Source: Gnetum montanum
Taxonomy: Eukaryota; Streptophyta; Gnetopsida; Gnetales; Gnetaceae
Assembly (NCBI GenBank): GCA_015680685.1
Contig: MNCI01002826.1
Location: 27,893-91,892 of the forward strand
Reading direction: 5' to 3'
DNA: 64,000 nucleotides
Under the pieces are notes generated by a model. It was not told the origin of the DNA. It saw only the letters and a program-made list of their open reading frames with translations, and made no database searches. Both the position numbers and the translations under genes were made by a program. Of this stretch, positions 44,153 to 57,140 are shown piece by piece (position 1 is the stretch's first letter; each line of letters opens with the position of its first letter).

Positions 44153-45153
44153 TAATTATACTCTATTACAAGAATTTTGTGTGTGGTCTTATCATGGTTA
44201 ACATCCCTTACTTTCATGTGCCTCAATAAACTCATCGAGTTTGACATTCAATCCAACCTTACCATCCTCATCATTGATGATCTTGCCTACAAACTCATTA
44301 CCTCCTAGGAATGGTTTAGGTCATAACTATTTACCTTACTAAATCTAGACCTAAATATGCTTTGTAGTAGTAGTATTCCTAAGAGGACCTGCACAATGAG
44401 GTTGGCCTATGTAGTACCAAGAAAATGGTCTAGGTAGGGACTACTAGATCATAGTAGGGAGAGATGTGTGACATTAATATCTAAGAAGACATGCTTAATA
44501 AGAATGAGATCCATTAGGGCTAAGCTGGAATGAAGGTTATGCCTTGGAAAGCCATGGTAACAATTAGAGATGACAATTGATTCAATGGCACAATGCATTT
44601 TTCACAACCATTAAATTAGTTTAGCATGGGGCAAACCATCTACATAAGCCCACACATGGGTAGATCCTTCTTCATCCCATGGCCTTACCATCCCTATGTA
44701 CAATTACATGATGATGCTGGCTATGTGAAGATACATTGGGCATTCCTAAGAGCCCATGTTTTTACAAAATAAGCACATCATATTATGAATTATTATGGTA
44801 TAGGCAAATGTAGTGGCTCGTGCAGCCTAAGATGACTTAACTATGACCACGGTAGGTGTCAAGTCCTCTACTAGCTCAACCATGGAAGGTTGAATGCTTG
44901 AGGGCAAACATTTTTCCATGACATGGTTCCTATTAGCTCAGTAGGCTTTACATGAGCATGATACATGATTTGCCCTTATTTTTTTTAAATTTTTTTTTTA
45001 TTTTGTAATATTACTAATTATTATTATTACATTTTTTAAAAAAATTACTTCTTTACTTTCTTGCCTATCATTATAATGTTATTACATACCTTTTACAGAC
45101 TACTGCCTTGAACTATCGTGCTAGTGGAATAAAATTTAAAAGCTTAAGTCAAC

Positions 45154-45186
<33 letters not shown>

Positions 45187-46867
45187 GTATATGTACATTA
45201 ATTGCAAACATTTGAGCTTTCTTAAGGATTGTTATTTAATGTTGTTAATAAGACTTTTATTACCCTTCTTATTCATTTTAAAAGAGAAATGATTCTATTT
45301 TTGACATGTATGTTTGTATGTGTAGGTACAAGGTAGAAAAAATGGAGGGACCTAAAAGGACCTAGAACATCAATAATCTAGAGGAGCTTGACCCAGAGAG
45401 ACAAAAGGCATGAACAATTGAAAGAAATGAAGAGGATTTAAAGAGGAAGGAGGAATTGAGTTTCTAGGAGGACAAAAAATTTATGAAGCTACAAAGAACT
45501 AGATTTTTCAATCTACAACATCAAATTGTTTAAGAACTTTTGTTTTGAATATGTTAATATAAATAATTAGGAACCACATATTCCTTTTTGTAAACCTAAG
45601 TCTATATCCCTTTTTATTTCTGTGTATTCTCTTTTCTTCCTAGATGAATTTAGATCACTCTAGGTAAAGGATGAAGAACTTAATGTGAAATTGCAATTAA
45701 ATAGAGCGTTTTTTGTGGAATTACTATAGGAAAATATTTCCCAATACAAGGATCTGCTAAATTATGTTTATCTCTTAGAGGTTTGAGTTGGTAAATTATA
45801 ACAAGAGGCTATATAGCTAGTGGAAGAGATTAGAAGCTAAGTCTAAGTTTATTTGTTTTCTTTATTAAATTGTATGTTAATTGATAACTTTTAAAAAAAA
45901 TAACATTGAAGATGATAATGGAGAAATTTATAAAAAATTAATTAAATTCTACTTCTAGCCTACAAAATGAATTGGTTAAGATGATCTTAAAGAAGATGAT
46001 GTTAACCAAGCCTGACTATTAGATGAGGAAACAAGAGAGATAAAAATAGAATTACTCATCCATCCTCTATTTTTCTACCCATTTTCCAATTTAGTTATAC
46101 CCTCTTGGTCAAGTTTGTTTTGTCTTTTAGGGGAGCTAGGATGGAGAGGGGTGTCATACCTCAAAAAATGAATAATAATATTAAAAAATTCTGAGTACAT
46201 TAGATCATCGAAGAGAGATTCTAAAGAGACATGCTTATTCGTTATAACATTCTCTTTTATTAATGGTCTTATTACATTAATTAAAACATTTGTTACATAG
46301 TAACACCTTCATGATTATGGAATGACTCCATTTGAGAATACTAACGTGATAAAATATGCTCCTTAGCTTTCATTTTTGCTCAAACAAGTTTTTGTTACAA
46401 ATCTTTATCCATGCTTGAACATTCGCTCTATGTTCTACTGCCCTAATACTTTGATTTCTACTTTTGAAATGGGGTTGAAATCTTAAAATTCTTTAGCTTA
46501 TTATGCCAATGAGAATAGACGTAAGAAAAAATCAAAGAAAATAAATTTATTCTTTAGAACAACTTACCTCAATCTTTGGACAATAACAAGATTTGAATTA
46601 AAGGTCTACCAACAACTAATCATCATTCCTAATCAAGGTTATAGTAAGTACAACTCATGTCTTTGGTTATCAAAGTGAATATAGAGGAAATCCTCAGTCA
46701 CTAGTTATATCATCCAAAATTATTTTACTTATCTAATTTTGCCATAAGGGCCATACAATTGGAATGACTTACATGGAATGGTAGAGCTTGATCTTGGCTC
46801 TCAACTTTTTCCTTAGAAAATAAATCTAATAACCTACTAATTTGGGAGAATTAGGCATCATATCTAC
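44153..46867. other. Unassigned stretch with decayed coding traces
   Basis: I do not recognise an element here. On the minus strand 44,220-44,330 reads GGNEFVGKIINDEDGKVGLN followed by VKLDEFIEAHES. A frame at about 44,380-44,700 starts MVRPWDEEGSTHVWAYVDGL. On the plus strand two charged, coiled-coil-like pieces lie at about 45,341-45,545 (LEELDPERQKA, EEDLKRKEEL) and 45,650-45,850 (DEFRSL, DEELNVKLQLNRAFFVELL). The second follows a splice-acceptor-like TTTTCTTCCTAG. Low-complexity AT tracts lie at 44,980-45,070. These may be remnants of an older element or of a gene. Confidence 0.4.
45157..45185. repeat. (AC)14 microsatellite
   Basis: Uninterrupted AC dinucleotides over 29 bp. Confidence 0.95.
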
Positions 46868-48190
46868 TGATTCATGCTTAGATAGGTTGTGTCAATGGAC
46901 ATGCATCGATGTAGCCTCATTGATGTATCTCCATTGATGCATGGTTAGATGCATTGACGCAGATGCATCGATACTGATATAGATAATGCCTATATAAACA
47001 TGGCCTGCACCTACATTTATGACACCTAGAATTCATTACATAGCTAAGTTCTTGTAGTTTCGTTTCTTTAGAGATAGAATATTTTTCTTCTATGTGTTCG
47101 TAGTGTGAATTTAAGACATTTTATAGTGCTTTATTTGAATGCCATGTACCTGAATGCATTGGCATGAAAAAAGGTAATATAATAAAACACATCGAAAAGA
47201 ATAAGTTTAGAATTAAAGTTAGAATACATGAGTAGGAAGGCAAGTGCTAAAGAGTAAATGATGTAAGGGAAAAAATAAGTATTAGCATATGTATAGATAA
47301 TGTGTATGATAATAGTGTAAGCATAAAGTGTTACTATAAAAGATAATATAGGATTATAATATAGATGTAGATAAAAGAATTAAAAAGTATGGAATATATC
47401 AAAGAGTATAGGGTATATACAAGATAGGGTAGAAGTAATATATGTGGTAGTAGAAGAATAATAATGATAATAGTGAAAAATAGATAGGAGAATGAAGATA
47501 AAAAAAAGGTATATCATAGTAGGAGTAATGAAGTAGAAGCAGCAAAATTAAATCAATGCATATATAAAGAGGTGGCAAATGCTTAATGAATGTAGTATGT
47601 AATAAAGACAAAATTTCTTATATTCATTGCAACACTTAGATTAGTTTATTCTTTACTATTAGCACTTTATTTTTAATGCAATTTACATTCATGGTTTTAA
47701 TTAATTAATTTACTTAACAACTATAAATATTTAAGTACAACCACTTCAAGCATGACATATTGAGCTTGGTAATCCTAATAATGGATATTTAGTACACCTA
47801 ATGATAGTCACTTGGTAACCTAGTAGTGTTAATACTAGTTTGAGATGTGGATGGTAAGTGAGAACTATTACTTTACATTAGGATAGTTATTTACTAGATT
47901 AGCTAAGCAATAAAATAAGTAATTGTTAAATCATCTATTGACTTAGCCATTAGGATAGAAAAGTATATTTAAAAATACTTATAAAAATATGCATCATGTG
48001 GTAACTCACATTTAACCATATATACCAATTAACACAAGTGTGAGTTACAAAGACAATGATCATACAACCACTCAATTCATAGTTTAAGACTATAGGTAAC
48101 TTAGGAACTAAGTCTATAGAATTCGATCGAATTACTAGTGAACACTTGTGATTTGTATGGATGGGCATAGGGGATACCCACTACTCATCA
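46868..48190 (+). repeat. B4 first LTR, with insertion
   Basis: TGATTCATGC … CTACTCATCA. U3 carries ATGCATCGATGTAGCC-type subrepeats (46,895-46,975), then TATATAAAC (46,991-46,999). It is about 420 bp longer than other copies because of an A/G-rich insert at about 47,166-47,590. Confidence 0.8.
47166..47590. other. A/G-rich insert in B4 LTR
   Basis: Strongly purine-skewed plus strand (AGTAGAAGAATAATAATG-type) with very few C. It is absent from the same point of the other LTRs. No coding frame; not a recognised element. Confidence 0.6.
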
Positions 48191-48191
48191 T

Positions 48192-48209
48192 TGGCACCGT
48201 TTCTAGGGA
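48192..48209 (+). other. B4 first primer-binding site
   Basis: TGGCACCGTTTCTAGGGA, one base after the LTR. It is a decayed tRNA-Asp-type site. Confidence 0.8.
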
Positions 48210-48362
48210 TATAGCTTAGCTAAGGATGCTAACTAGTAATAGATTATGAATTTATATAAAGACATTATAAAGATAAAATAACAATGATTCACTATCATCC
48301 AATTAAGGAAATAGTTAAAGGCTTAAAATATCATAGACATACTATTTTTATATATAACTAAT

Positions 48363-50852
48363 ATGGTTTCTTCTCACAAGGATGAATCTCTACCAAGCAT
48401 AGGAGAATCCAATCAATGACAAGGGGCACCAAAAAAGCCCCAACAATTCAGGCTTGTCTATGCCCATTCAGATCCTTATAATCCATATTTCACTTTTATC
48501 CTTCATCAAGATGAACAAATGTGTTGGAGGAACATGGAAGGCAACATTGTGTTGCCTCCCAATTAATCTATTCTTACCATGTTAATGGTCAATCTCATCA
48601 AATTTGGTATTGCAACACTCAACGTAGACTATGAGGTCTTAGACCACATCTACAAGGACTATTAACCTACAGATGCCTACTATAAGAAAGATTGGAACAT
48701 GAAAGCATGCTATGAGACCTCTAAGGGAAAAAGGTCTCCAACATCATTATTCTTGTAGTAGAATAAAGAGGGTGAGGATTTCCTTTCTGGTAAAACCCAA
48801 TATATAGATTCTCCTTCTTTCTTTAAGGAGAAGACCCTTCAACAATAGTTACAATCAACTTTGGAAAACCTTGGTGAGGGGAAGACAAGGTCTCAAGAGC
48901 AAGGAGCCTCAAAGGAAAACAATCCTATTCATTTATCAAAAGGCAACAAGAATGAGGAGTAGGAAAAAGAGAAATAAAAGGATCAAGGTAGGGATCAAAG
49001 AAGAAGGACTAGTAGGAAATGTTCTACTAGTGCTCCTTCTTCATCCTCATCATCCTCTTCATCATTGAGCTCTGATAAGAGGAGCCGAGATTGAGATGGA
49101 GATGAATGGTAGGATAGAGATAAACAAAGATCCTACTAAAATGATTAGGATCGAAGGTAGAGAAAACCACAAGGGGAAGAGGAGCACCATCAAAAGTGAA
49201 GACATAGTAGAACTCATCATAGGCATCATAGCCATAAAATGGACCACTATGAATGAAAAGACTATGATGAGCATCTATTAACTACAAGAAACATGATTAA
49301 TATTTCAAAGGGAGAGAGAATTTCCACAAGTCATTAAAAAGATACCAGGATTAAGAGGTTGGGTATGAATAATATTCCTAGGTTTGAAGAAGGAAATAAT
49401 GCAAATCCTCAAAATCATCTCTAAGCTTTTCATGATGCTTGTGCCTTGCAAAACATAGAAAATGAATGGTAGAAATTTAAATTTTTTCCAAAGATCCTCA
49501 TCAAGAAGATGAAAGCTAGTAGTAGTCCTTGAAACCAGAATCTATTTGCTGATGGAACACTATGTTGGAACTATTCAATGATAAATATCAAATGTGCTCT
49601 AGAGTATCTAACTTATGAAGGAAAATCTAAGGATGGAAACATGGAAATCATGAGTCCTAGAATGTAGCCCTAGGTAGGTACTACTCTCTATTACACCAAT
49701 GCATAGGCTATGGATACTCTCAAAGGAAATAACTTTGCCATATCATAGATGGACCCTAGAATAAGATAAGGGAAATACTTTAGATCTATGCCTAAGGAAG
49801 ACTCTATAAAATGTAAGCCCATCAAATTCAAAGGCTAATTGAATAGGTGGTCAAAGAATAAGGGGAGCTAAAAAAACATGAAAGTATAGAAGAGTATAAC
49901 AGAGACTCCTCCATTCACAAAAGGGATGTGTGTTTTTGTCATTCAGAGGGGGAAGCACATCTTGAGGAATTGGTGTAGAGGAAGACTTTGTCGATATAAA
50001 AATATATGACTAAAATATTAGTAAAGGTGGAAAAAATGTGTGACTTCTTAGATGAGAAGTTTCAAATGGCTCTCAAAATTGTAGAAGAAAGAGTGGATCA
50101 AGGAAATAGTGGTCAGGATAGAAAGAGAAAAAAGGATGTAGAAAAGATTTATCATTAGCAAAAGGATAATGCTGCAGCAGTCGAAGAGGTTGCAGATTCT
50201 AAAACAAATGATGATGGATGCAATATCTATGAATACAAACATCCTAAGGGATGTCTTCCAATGTTGTTACATCTACAAAAATCTAAGATGTATGCATTAA
50301 ATATCAAATTTGAAAAATGGCAAATGCCCAGGCAATTTCCTTACCCACAAGGCAACTACAAGCAGTAGTTCCACTAACCAACATATTAACCAAGTGGAGC
50401 ACCTCTTCAAGAGTAATACCAATAGTTGTAACACCTAGAGTCATGGGAGATGTCATCACTATAGTAGTAGTATTCTTATATTTAGCGAGACCCTTATAAA
50501 TATTATGTCTAATAACCTATATCCCCTCATGACTCATCCAACTACGCCTACTTCTCTCACCACTACTACCCTCCAGAATATTATAGTGCACCTTCTCCAA
50601 GGGGGTGTCTCCTTTTTCTTTTCCTGCTCTGTATTCCTCAGCAGCCTCTACACCACCAACTACCACATCCTTTCCATCTACTTCACTTATGCAAGGGGAA
50701 ATTCCACCATAGCCATAGTAGCAAAATGCTATGAGGGTAGTAAAATTATAACTGAATATTCATGCAAATGATTCAAAATAGCAACCTTGCAAGAGATCAT
50801 TCTTCAAAATGAATAACCCTACAAAATCCTTACAAACATCCATGACTATTAA
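48363..50852 (+). pseudogene. B4 first gag remnant
   Basis: Starts MVSSHKDESLPSIGESNQ, as in the other B copies. The gag domain at about 49,350-49,560 shows NNIPRFEEGNNANPQNHL and AFHDACALQNIENEW. A zinc-knuckle-like segment at about 50,210 reads DDGCNIYEYKHPKGCLPM, followed by MPRQFPYPQGNYKQ. Stops are mostly TAG/TAA. The gene runs into the next LTR with no protease. Confidence 0.75.
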
Positions 50853-51752
50853 TGAATCATCATTTGGCTACATCAACAAGAATGCATTGATGCATCCCCG
50901 TCGATGCATGCGTTGATGCATATGCATCGACAAACATGCATTGATGCAATCCCCATCGATGCATGCATTGATTCTTAATGTAGCATCTTTCCTTACCTAT
51001 AAATATGTGAGAATCCACCGCATATGAGGCACCTTTTAGTCATTTTGTAGGTAGAATCTTGCAGTTTCATTTTGTGATCTTAGGAAACAATCAATAAGTA
51101 CTTGCATTGTGAATTTAAGTCAATTGTATGGTATCTTATTTGAGTGGCATTGTACCTAGACACATTCCATGAATTGTAATAATATTAAGATTGATTCATA
51201 TTCATTGTAGCACTTTGACTTAAGATTAGATTTACTTTTCATGAAATTTATTCTTTATGTACTTAGTTAATATTTAAGTTTTCATGCATATTAATTAGCA
51301 GAATGAGTATGACCAATTTTAAGTGTAGACATGTGTTTAGTGGATAATCCCAACAATGTTATTGCTTGGTTTACCTAGTAGCATAACACTTGGTAATTCT
51401 AGTAGTGGATATGTGAGTTCAAAACATGTATGGCATGCTGGAAATGGACACTCGTCACGCTTAGGCTAGTTTAAAATTTATCTTCTTCTTGTTAATTAGA
51501 TTAAATATTTAATTTTTATGTTATCGTTAAGATTACGATAAGGCCAAAACAACATCAACTATCATATTCATCACTTTGGACTAAATCATACTTGACAAAG
51601 CTACCACTAGTCCAAGTGGGAAGACAATGTCCTACAATCAATGCTTAATGATCTAGATTCCACAACTAGTCCCATCCATGGAATTTGGCCAAATTGTGTA
51701 TGGATTCTTGTGATTCATATGGTTGGGTGTAGGGGGTACTTGTTGCTCATCA
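50853..51752 (+). repeat. B4 second LTR
   Basis: 900 bp, TGAATCATCATTTGG … TTGCTCATCA. It has the densest subrepeats of the family: GATGCATCCCCGTCGATGCA, GCGTTGATGCATATGCATCG and more at 50,870-50,975. TATAAATA follows at 50,998-51,005. No polypurine tract is visible in front of it. Confidence 0.82.
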
Positions 51753-51753
51753 T

Positions 51754-51771
51754 TGGAACCATTGCTAGGGA
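51754..51771 (+). other. B4 second primer-binding site
   Basis: TGGAACCATTGCTAGGGA, one base after the LTR. Decayed tRNA-Asp-type site. Confidence 0.75.
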
Positions 51772-51883
51772 TGGTGTTAGTTATCTAGATTGGTTATATT
51801 ATAAATTATCACTAAAAAAGTATTAACAATTTATCTTTTAGAAAATATTAATATTTTAAGTTACACATGTTATCAAATAAAAC

Positions 51884-54150
51884 ATGTCTTCTTCACATAG
51901 GATCAAGAACGCATCACATGATGAAAACACTCGTAAAAGAAATGATAGGATCTATACTAAAGAGAATTGGAGTGAATAACCTCAATATAGGATTTCATAT
52001 GCTCATTTAGACCCTTACTACACTCAAAGACTACGTTCAACTAATGTAGAAAATCCTAGAAAGATGGAATAATTCTTGGAACAATGAGGGCCTCAAGGCC
52101 TCAGACCTTCTCTAAACCTAGAAAACATAAATCAAGGGACCATGAGGGAAGATATAGGGGCTAGTTCCCCATCTTCTTCTTCCTTTTCAACATGTAGTTA
52201 TAACAAAGATGAATGTAGGTATAAAGATAGAGGTTTGCTTAGGGGTCAAGATGGAGATAGAAATATAATGCAAGGGAAAGATGATAGACATAAAAATGAG
52301 CATGAATAGGGTCATCATAATCAAACAAATAAAAATAGAAATTATCACCATGACATGTCTGATATAGATGAACCCTTGTTAGCTACTAGGGGCATGACAT
52401 AAATTAGGAAGGTAGTTCCCCAAAGGGAAATTTGCATCAAATGGCTTGATATGAACAACATTCCTAAATTTAAGGAAGGCTATAATTCTAATCCACAACA
52501 TCATTTACAAGCCTTCCATGATGCCTATGCCTTACAAAATATCAAACATAAGTGGAAAAAGCTTAAGCTCTTTCCTAGGATACTAATTGATGAAGCTGAA
52601 AGTTGGTATAGATCGTTGGAACTAGATTCAATCCAAAAGTGGTCCATAATGCTAGAACTCTTCAACATAAAATACCAAACCTATGAGAGAGTGTCCAACT
52701 TGAGAAAAAAAATCAAGGATAGAAGGAAGAAAAAAAAGAATCCTTGGATGTGGCCTTTGATAAATACTATTCTCTACTACATATATGTCTAGATCATGAT
52801 TTTATTCAAAAAGAGCAGCTTATCCACATCATAGATTGGGCTTCATAATCAAACTAGGGAGACCCTTGGGATTTATGCCCAAGGTCAGTTATCTAAATTG
52901 AAAGCCCATTAGATATAAAGGCTATTTGAGCAAGTTGAAAACAAAGAAGGATTACTATGTAAACGAGAAAATTTAGAGGAATATAACTAGGACCCAACTC
53001 TTCAAAAGAAGGGGGCCCATACCTATGATGAGGAAACATAGGCAACTCTTGATTAGGTAATTTCACAACAAACCTTGCCAATACAAAAATCTATCACTGA
53101 GCTTGAAGCAAGAATAAATAAGATGTGGGAGTTGATGAATGATAAAGTTACAACCTATATGAAAAACATAGAGGAGAGGGTAATACAAAAAGGGTCAAGT
53201 GACCAAAACAAAAAGAGGAGAAAGATCAAAGAAACAAGTAGGAATGCTTATTGGTAAAAAGGAAAAATAGCTGTAGGAGAAGAGGCTACAAACTTAGCCA
53301 TAGAAAAAGATGATGGATGTAACATTTTCCAGTGTGACCATCCAAAGAGCTATTTCCCAGTTATGTTACATCTACAAGAGCTTGGAACTTTTACTTTCAA
53401 TTCCAAGTTCATACAAAAGAAAATGCCTAGGAAATTACCATATTCACAAGGTAATTATAAATAGTCCTACAACCAATTGTAGTATTCTAGTAGGACCTCT
53501 TATCGGCCTCAAAACTACTATCAACCATAGTGGAAAAACCTACAATCATGGGGAAGGCCATCATCCAAGCAATAATACCCTTATTCCTAGTTAGACCGAT
53601 ATGAGTAATATGTTCAACAACCTATTTCTCCAAATGATCCTAATTCCTCTACCTCAAATCACTACTACAAATCTCCCAAATATCATCAACCCACAACATC
53701 TCCTATGGGATCACCATCTCGAACATCTTATCCTCCATTGCATCCTCAACATTCTCATACTTCCCTTCAACATATGTTACCACCAACAACATAGGAAGGA
53801 TTGGTACCACAAACTCAACGGAAGAGTGCCACTTGTGCTATGAACATATGTGTAAATGATAATGTTATTATATCTTAACCAAAGTCTCAAAAACATTGTT
53901 TCTTTAGGATAGTTTCCTCACATGGGCATAAAACACATAGACCTACTAACTCATAAAAACCAGCACAAAGCCAATCAAGTGCAACACCCATTTTCGAAAA
54001 TAAAAACATTGTATCCTAATCATACCCAAAAGCCAACAACCATCACCACTTCAACACAAAACCTAAAAGATGAACCTATCCTTGTGGAGAGACAAAAAAA
54101 CTCCATTCATTACTCATAATGATAAAGGGTGCAATTATGGGCTAGAAGTT
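51884..54150 (+). pseudogene. B4 second gag remnant
   Basis: Starts MSSSHRIKNASHDENT. The gag domain is open at 52,451-52,792: NNIPKFKEGYNSNPQHHLQA, ALQNIKHKWKKLKLFPR and DEAESWYRSLELDS. It has a helical charged part at 53,075-53,257 and a zinc-knuckle-like DDGCNIFQCDHPKS at about 53,312. A P/S/T/H-rich C-terminus follows. It is the best-preserved gag domain of family B in the window. The frame is broken by stops and frame changes. Confidence 0.8.
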
Positions 54151-54820
54151 CAAAGTATTAACATAATCCTATACCAAACCACAATAAAGCTAAGGAATAA
54201 GTGTGTGAGCAACACCAAGTCTACATAGTAGCCACTAAAACAAACGATACCAGTGACTTAAAAATCAGAATAAAAAATCGATCACAAAATGCATGGAATC
54301 ATCCAACCCACTTATTATCTCTTATCCCATCTTTAAGCTTAGTCATGGGGAAAATGCCCCATCTTGAATTAAGAACTAATAAGTGCTTTTCACTTTTTTG
54401 GTTTACAATTTTTTATCATTTTCCTTTTTCTTCAAAAATTTTTCAATTGTTAATATGTTTTCCATTTCTTGTTATTTTTATTTTCCTTATAATTTTCTCT
54501 TTTTTGAGTCATTTTTAAATGTTTTATGAATGTCTTCTATGTTTTTGTTAATGATATTGTTAGTCATCATGTACAAGTCAACGCTATATATTGGTTTTTT
54601 TCCTATGTTGTCAAGATGATTCGGTAAGTAATTATGTAAAGCAGTGAGATCACATCATCCATCCCTCCAATTATTTAAATAAAAGGCCTTTATCATGAAA
54701 ATAATTTGGTTCCTCTTACATGAAACTAAAATTAATTAATGATCAATGTGCCTCGAAGAAAGAGGAAAATACCAAGTGGGAATGGCAAAGGGTATGACCT
54801 CAAGGGGATTTGTTGAGTTC
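54151..54820 (+). other. B4 3' end of pol and spacer
   Basis: A deletion joint near 54,150-54,290 links gag to the pol end: AGCTTAGTCATGGGGAAAATG resembles 15,040 of B2. The T-rich spacer then follows. Not coding. Cut at 54,821 by B5. Confidence 0.6.
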
Positions 54821-55628
54821 TAATGAGCGGTGGGGTATCCCTATGCCCAACCATATGAATCACTAAGGTGTTACGTATGATCCAGTCAAATTCCATGGAC
54901 CTATAGTTATCTAATTCACTAGCTCTTCAAGAAGGTAAAATAGGCATTGAAAACGTTTGTTGTCTTCCCAACTACACTTCTGAGGCTCAAGGGTATGGTT
55001 TAAGTGTAATTGAGGTATATGATTTTCCTATTTTATATTTTATAGATTTGATCATCTATAATAAGAATGAAGAGTAGAGTAATCTAAAATCTAATGTGTT
55101 ATTACCAATCTAGCCTAACACAAGTAACTATTTCACTTTCCTAAACACATATAGCACTACTAGGCTACCAAACATTAAGCATTACTGGGTTACCAAGTAC
55201 TATATGAATGCTCAAAGTGATCATGCTCGTGTTCATTAACTACTGGAAATAAATTTCTTAATTCAAATGTATTAAAATAAAGAGCATGAAAGTAAAATGC
55301 AATAAAAAAAATATTAAGCTATTCTCAGTGGTGTAAGGATTGCCAAAAGAGTTCATTTTATTCCCATCACACTGCTATGCTTAGGTACATTAGTACTTAA
55401 ACAAAGAACCATACACACTTAGACTCCTTCTGTGGGCACTTAGAAAATATTCTAAATCTAAGGAAAAGAAATAGCAAAAGCTTCCCTACTTTGACTAAGA
55501 ATGACCAAAACTGACTATGAAAACTAGAGCCTAGGTGCGGTATTTATAAACTTAGGGTATATACCCCAATGTTGTAGCTCTGATGTCATGTACTTGATGT
55601 TAGAGTTGACATAAAATGCAATTCATCA
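54821..55628 (-). repeat. B5 3' LTR
   Basis: 808 bp; minus-strand start TGATGAATTGC after the polypurine tract, end CGCTCATTA. TATAAATA on minus at 55,542-55,549. The U3 subrepeats are weak here. Confidence 0.87.
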
Positions 55629-55640
55629 TACCCCCACAAT
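55629..55640 (-). other. B5 polypurine tract
   Basis: ATTGTGGGGGTA on the minus strand, preceded by GACGAGTTTTCATTCA as in B2. Confidence 0.8.
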
Positions 55641-57140
55641 TGAATGAAAACTCGTCCTTGTGTGTAGAAAAGAAGGAAGAAGTTCTTTACAACATAATAT
55701 ATTGGGAAGGTATGGGATTATTAACTTACATTACAAATTAACTTAGATGAAACAAACANGATAAGAAGTCCATTAAGTTTGAAAAATTTTAACACAAGAA
55801 AATATTTGAAAAGGGTGTAAGAATTCACAATAATAAAAAGGAAAGTTCACTAAAAACTATTATGAAGATGTCCATAATTGGATGTCATTGATGGGGTAAA
55901 CAAAAAGAATTTGATTGTAAGAGTATCTAAAGGTAAAGCACTTAACTAACCCAACCAAAATATATGCAAGTGGATCCTCCCCAAAGTGGACATAGGCCTT
56001 TTTGCCCTTGCATAACTTCAAACCAAAGAGTCTATAGGCTCCGTGGATGATTAATGGTTACAGAAGGTTAAGCACAAAAGCCTGGAAGAAACTAACTAAG
56101 AATTTTGACACATCAAACTAGGACATTGAACCAAAACATGAAATAGACAATGAGATGAGACATGAAAAGCATAGATGGATGAGAGAGAGAGAGGGATGGA
56201 GTTCCTACTTATGATCACATGAATTCCCTTGTGGACTTTGTGGTTAAATAACTTAATAGAATCCATCCTTAGTCCAGACAAAAACCAACCATGTTCAGTC
56301 ACTTTCCATCAATATTCTAAGACCAATCCATCCCCCAAGACACACGAGTGCTCCCATAGAACAACCACCATTCTGTATTAGAGAAAAAGTAGGAAGTGAT
56401 AAAGGGCCTTAGTTAGAGGGAACTAGTCCCATAACCAATCCTTGTAGCCCACTTATTCTATCTAAGGGATGTGCCTTGAATTTCCATTGTTTTTTTTATG
56501 AGAACCACATCATGCAAGGACTTATTCAACTTCCTTTATTGATTGGCATGGAATGGTAAGAAATTCATGAAAACATACATCCACCTAAGCAAATAGAAAA
56601 GTACAAAGAATACCGAATCCCCTAGAAGCCACATCCTATTCAAACCTTTGAATCCTTTCCAAGTCCAAAAACTACCAAATTCACAAATTTATTAAAGTTT
56701 TATTAATGAAAAAGGGAACACACATTTCCAAAACAAGGAAAACCATAGAGTTTGTGGATGGATGGATGTTATGGACTCACTACCTATTGCATGAAAAGAA
56801 ACCATGTCCTAATTATCTGTAACAAAATTCAAAGCTAGAAACTAGACACCAACAATCAAATAAAAATAATACATACCACCATCAAGGAATGCATTACCAA
56901 TGCACCTATCACTTATTAACAAAAAGTTAGAAAATAACACCAAATAAAATAAAAGAAAATCTAAAATATTCAAGAAATAGAAAATGTACTAACGATAGTG
57001 TAAAACAAACATTAGAAAAAATTAATAACATAAAAAAGGATGTAAAATAAAGAATGTGTAAAACAAAAAGTTGAAAAACAAAAAAATGTGTAAAATAAAA
57101 AAGCTGAAAGACTAAGGAGCCTCTTGTATGGTTAACATGA
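55641..57140 (-). other. B5 spacer
   Basis: Non-coding counterpart of the B2 and B3 spacers. It has the GGATCCTCCCCAAAGTGG landmark (55,974), a short (GA)n at about 56,180, and an N at 55,759. Two ORF-like stretches (56,096-56,302 and 56,927-57,205) are not conserved in the other copies. Confidence 0.65.

Larger units (their letters stand above)
46868..54820 (+). mobile_element. Element B4: LTR-gag-LTR-gag arrangement of family B
   Basis: The order on plus is LTR (46,868-48,190), primer-binding site, gag, LTR (50,853-51,752), primer-binding site, gag, then the 3' end of pol and spacer (from about 54,290). Neither gag is followed by RT or integrase. It is cut at 54,820 by the 3' LTR of B5. 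It may be a tandem of two deletion derivatives or a recombinant. Confidence 0.75.

Noticed and set aside
47399-47611. Minus-strand ORF rich in Y, L and S (membrane-protein-like)
   Set aside because: It is the complement of the purine-rich insert; hydrophobicity follows from base composition.
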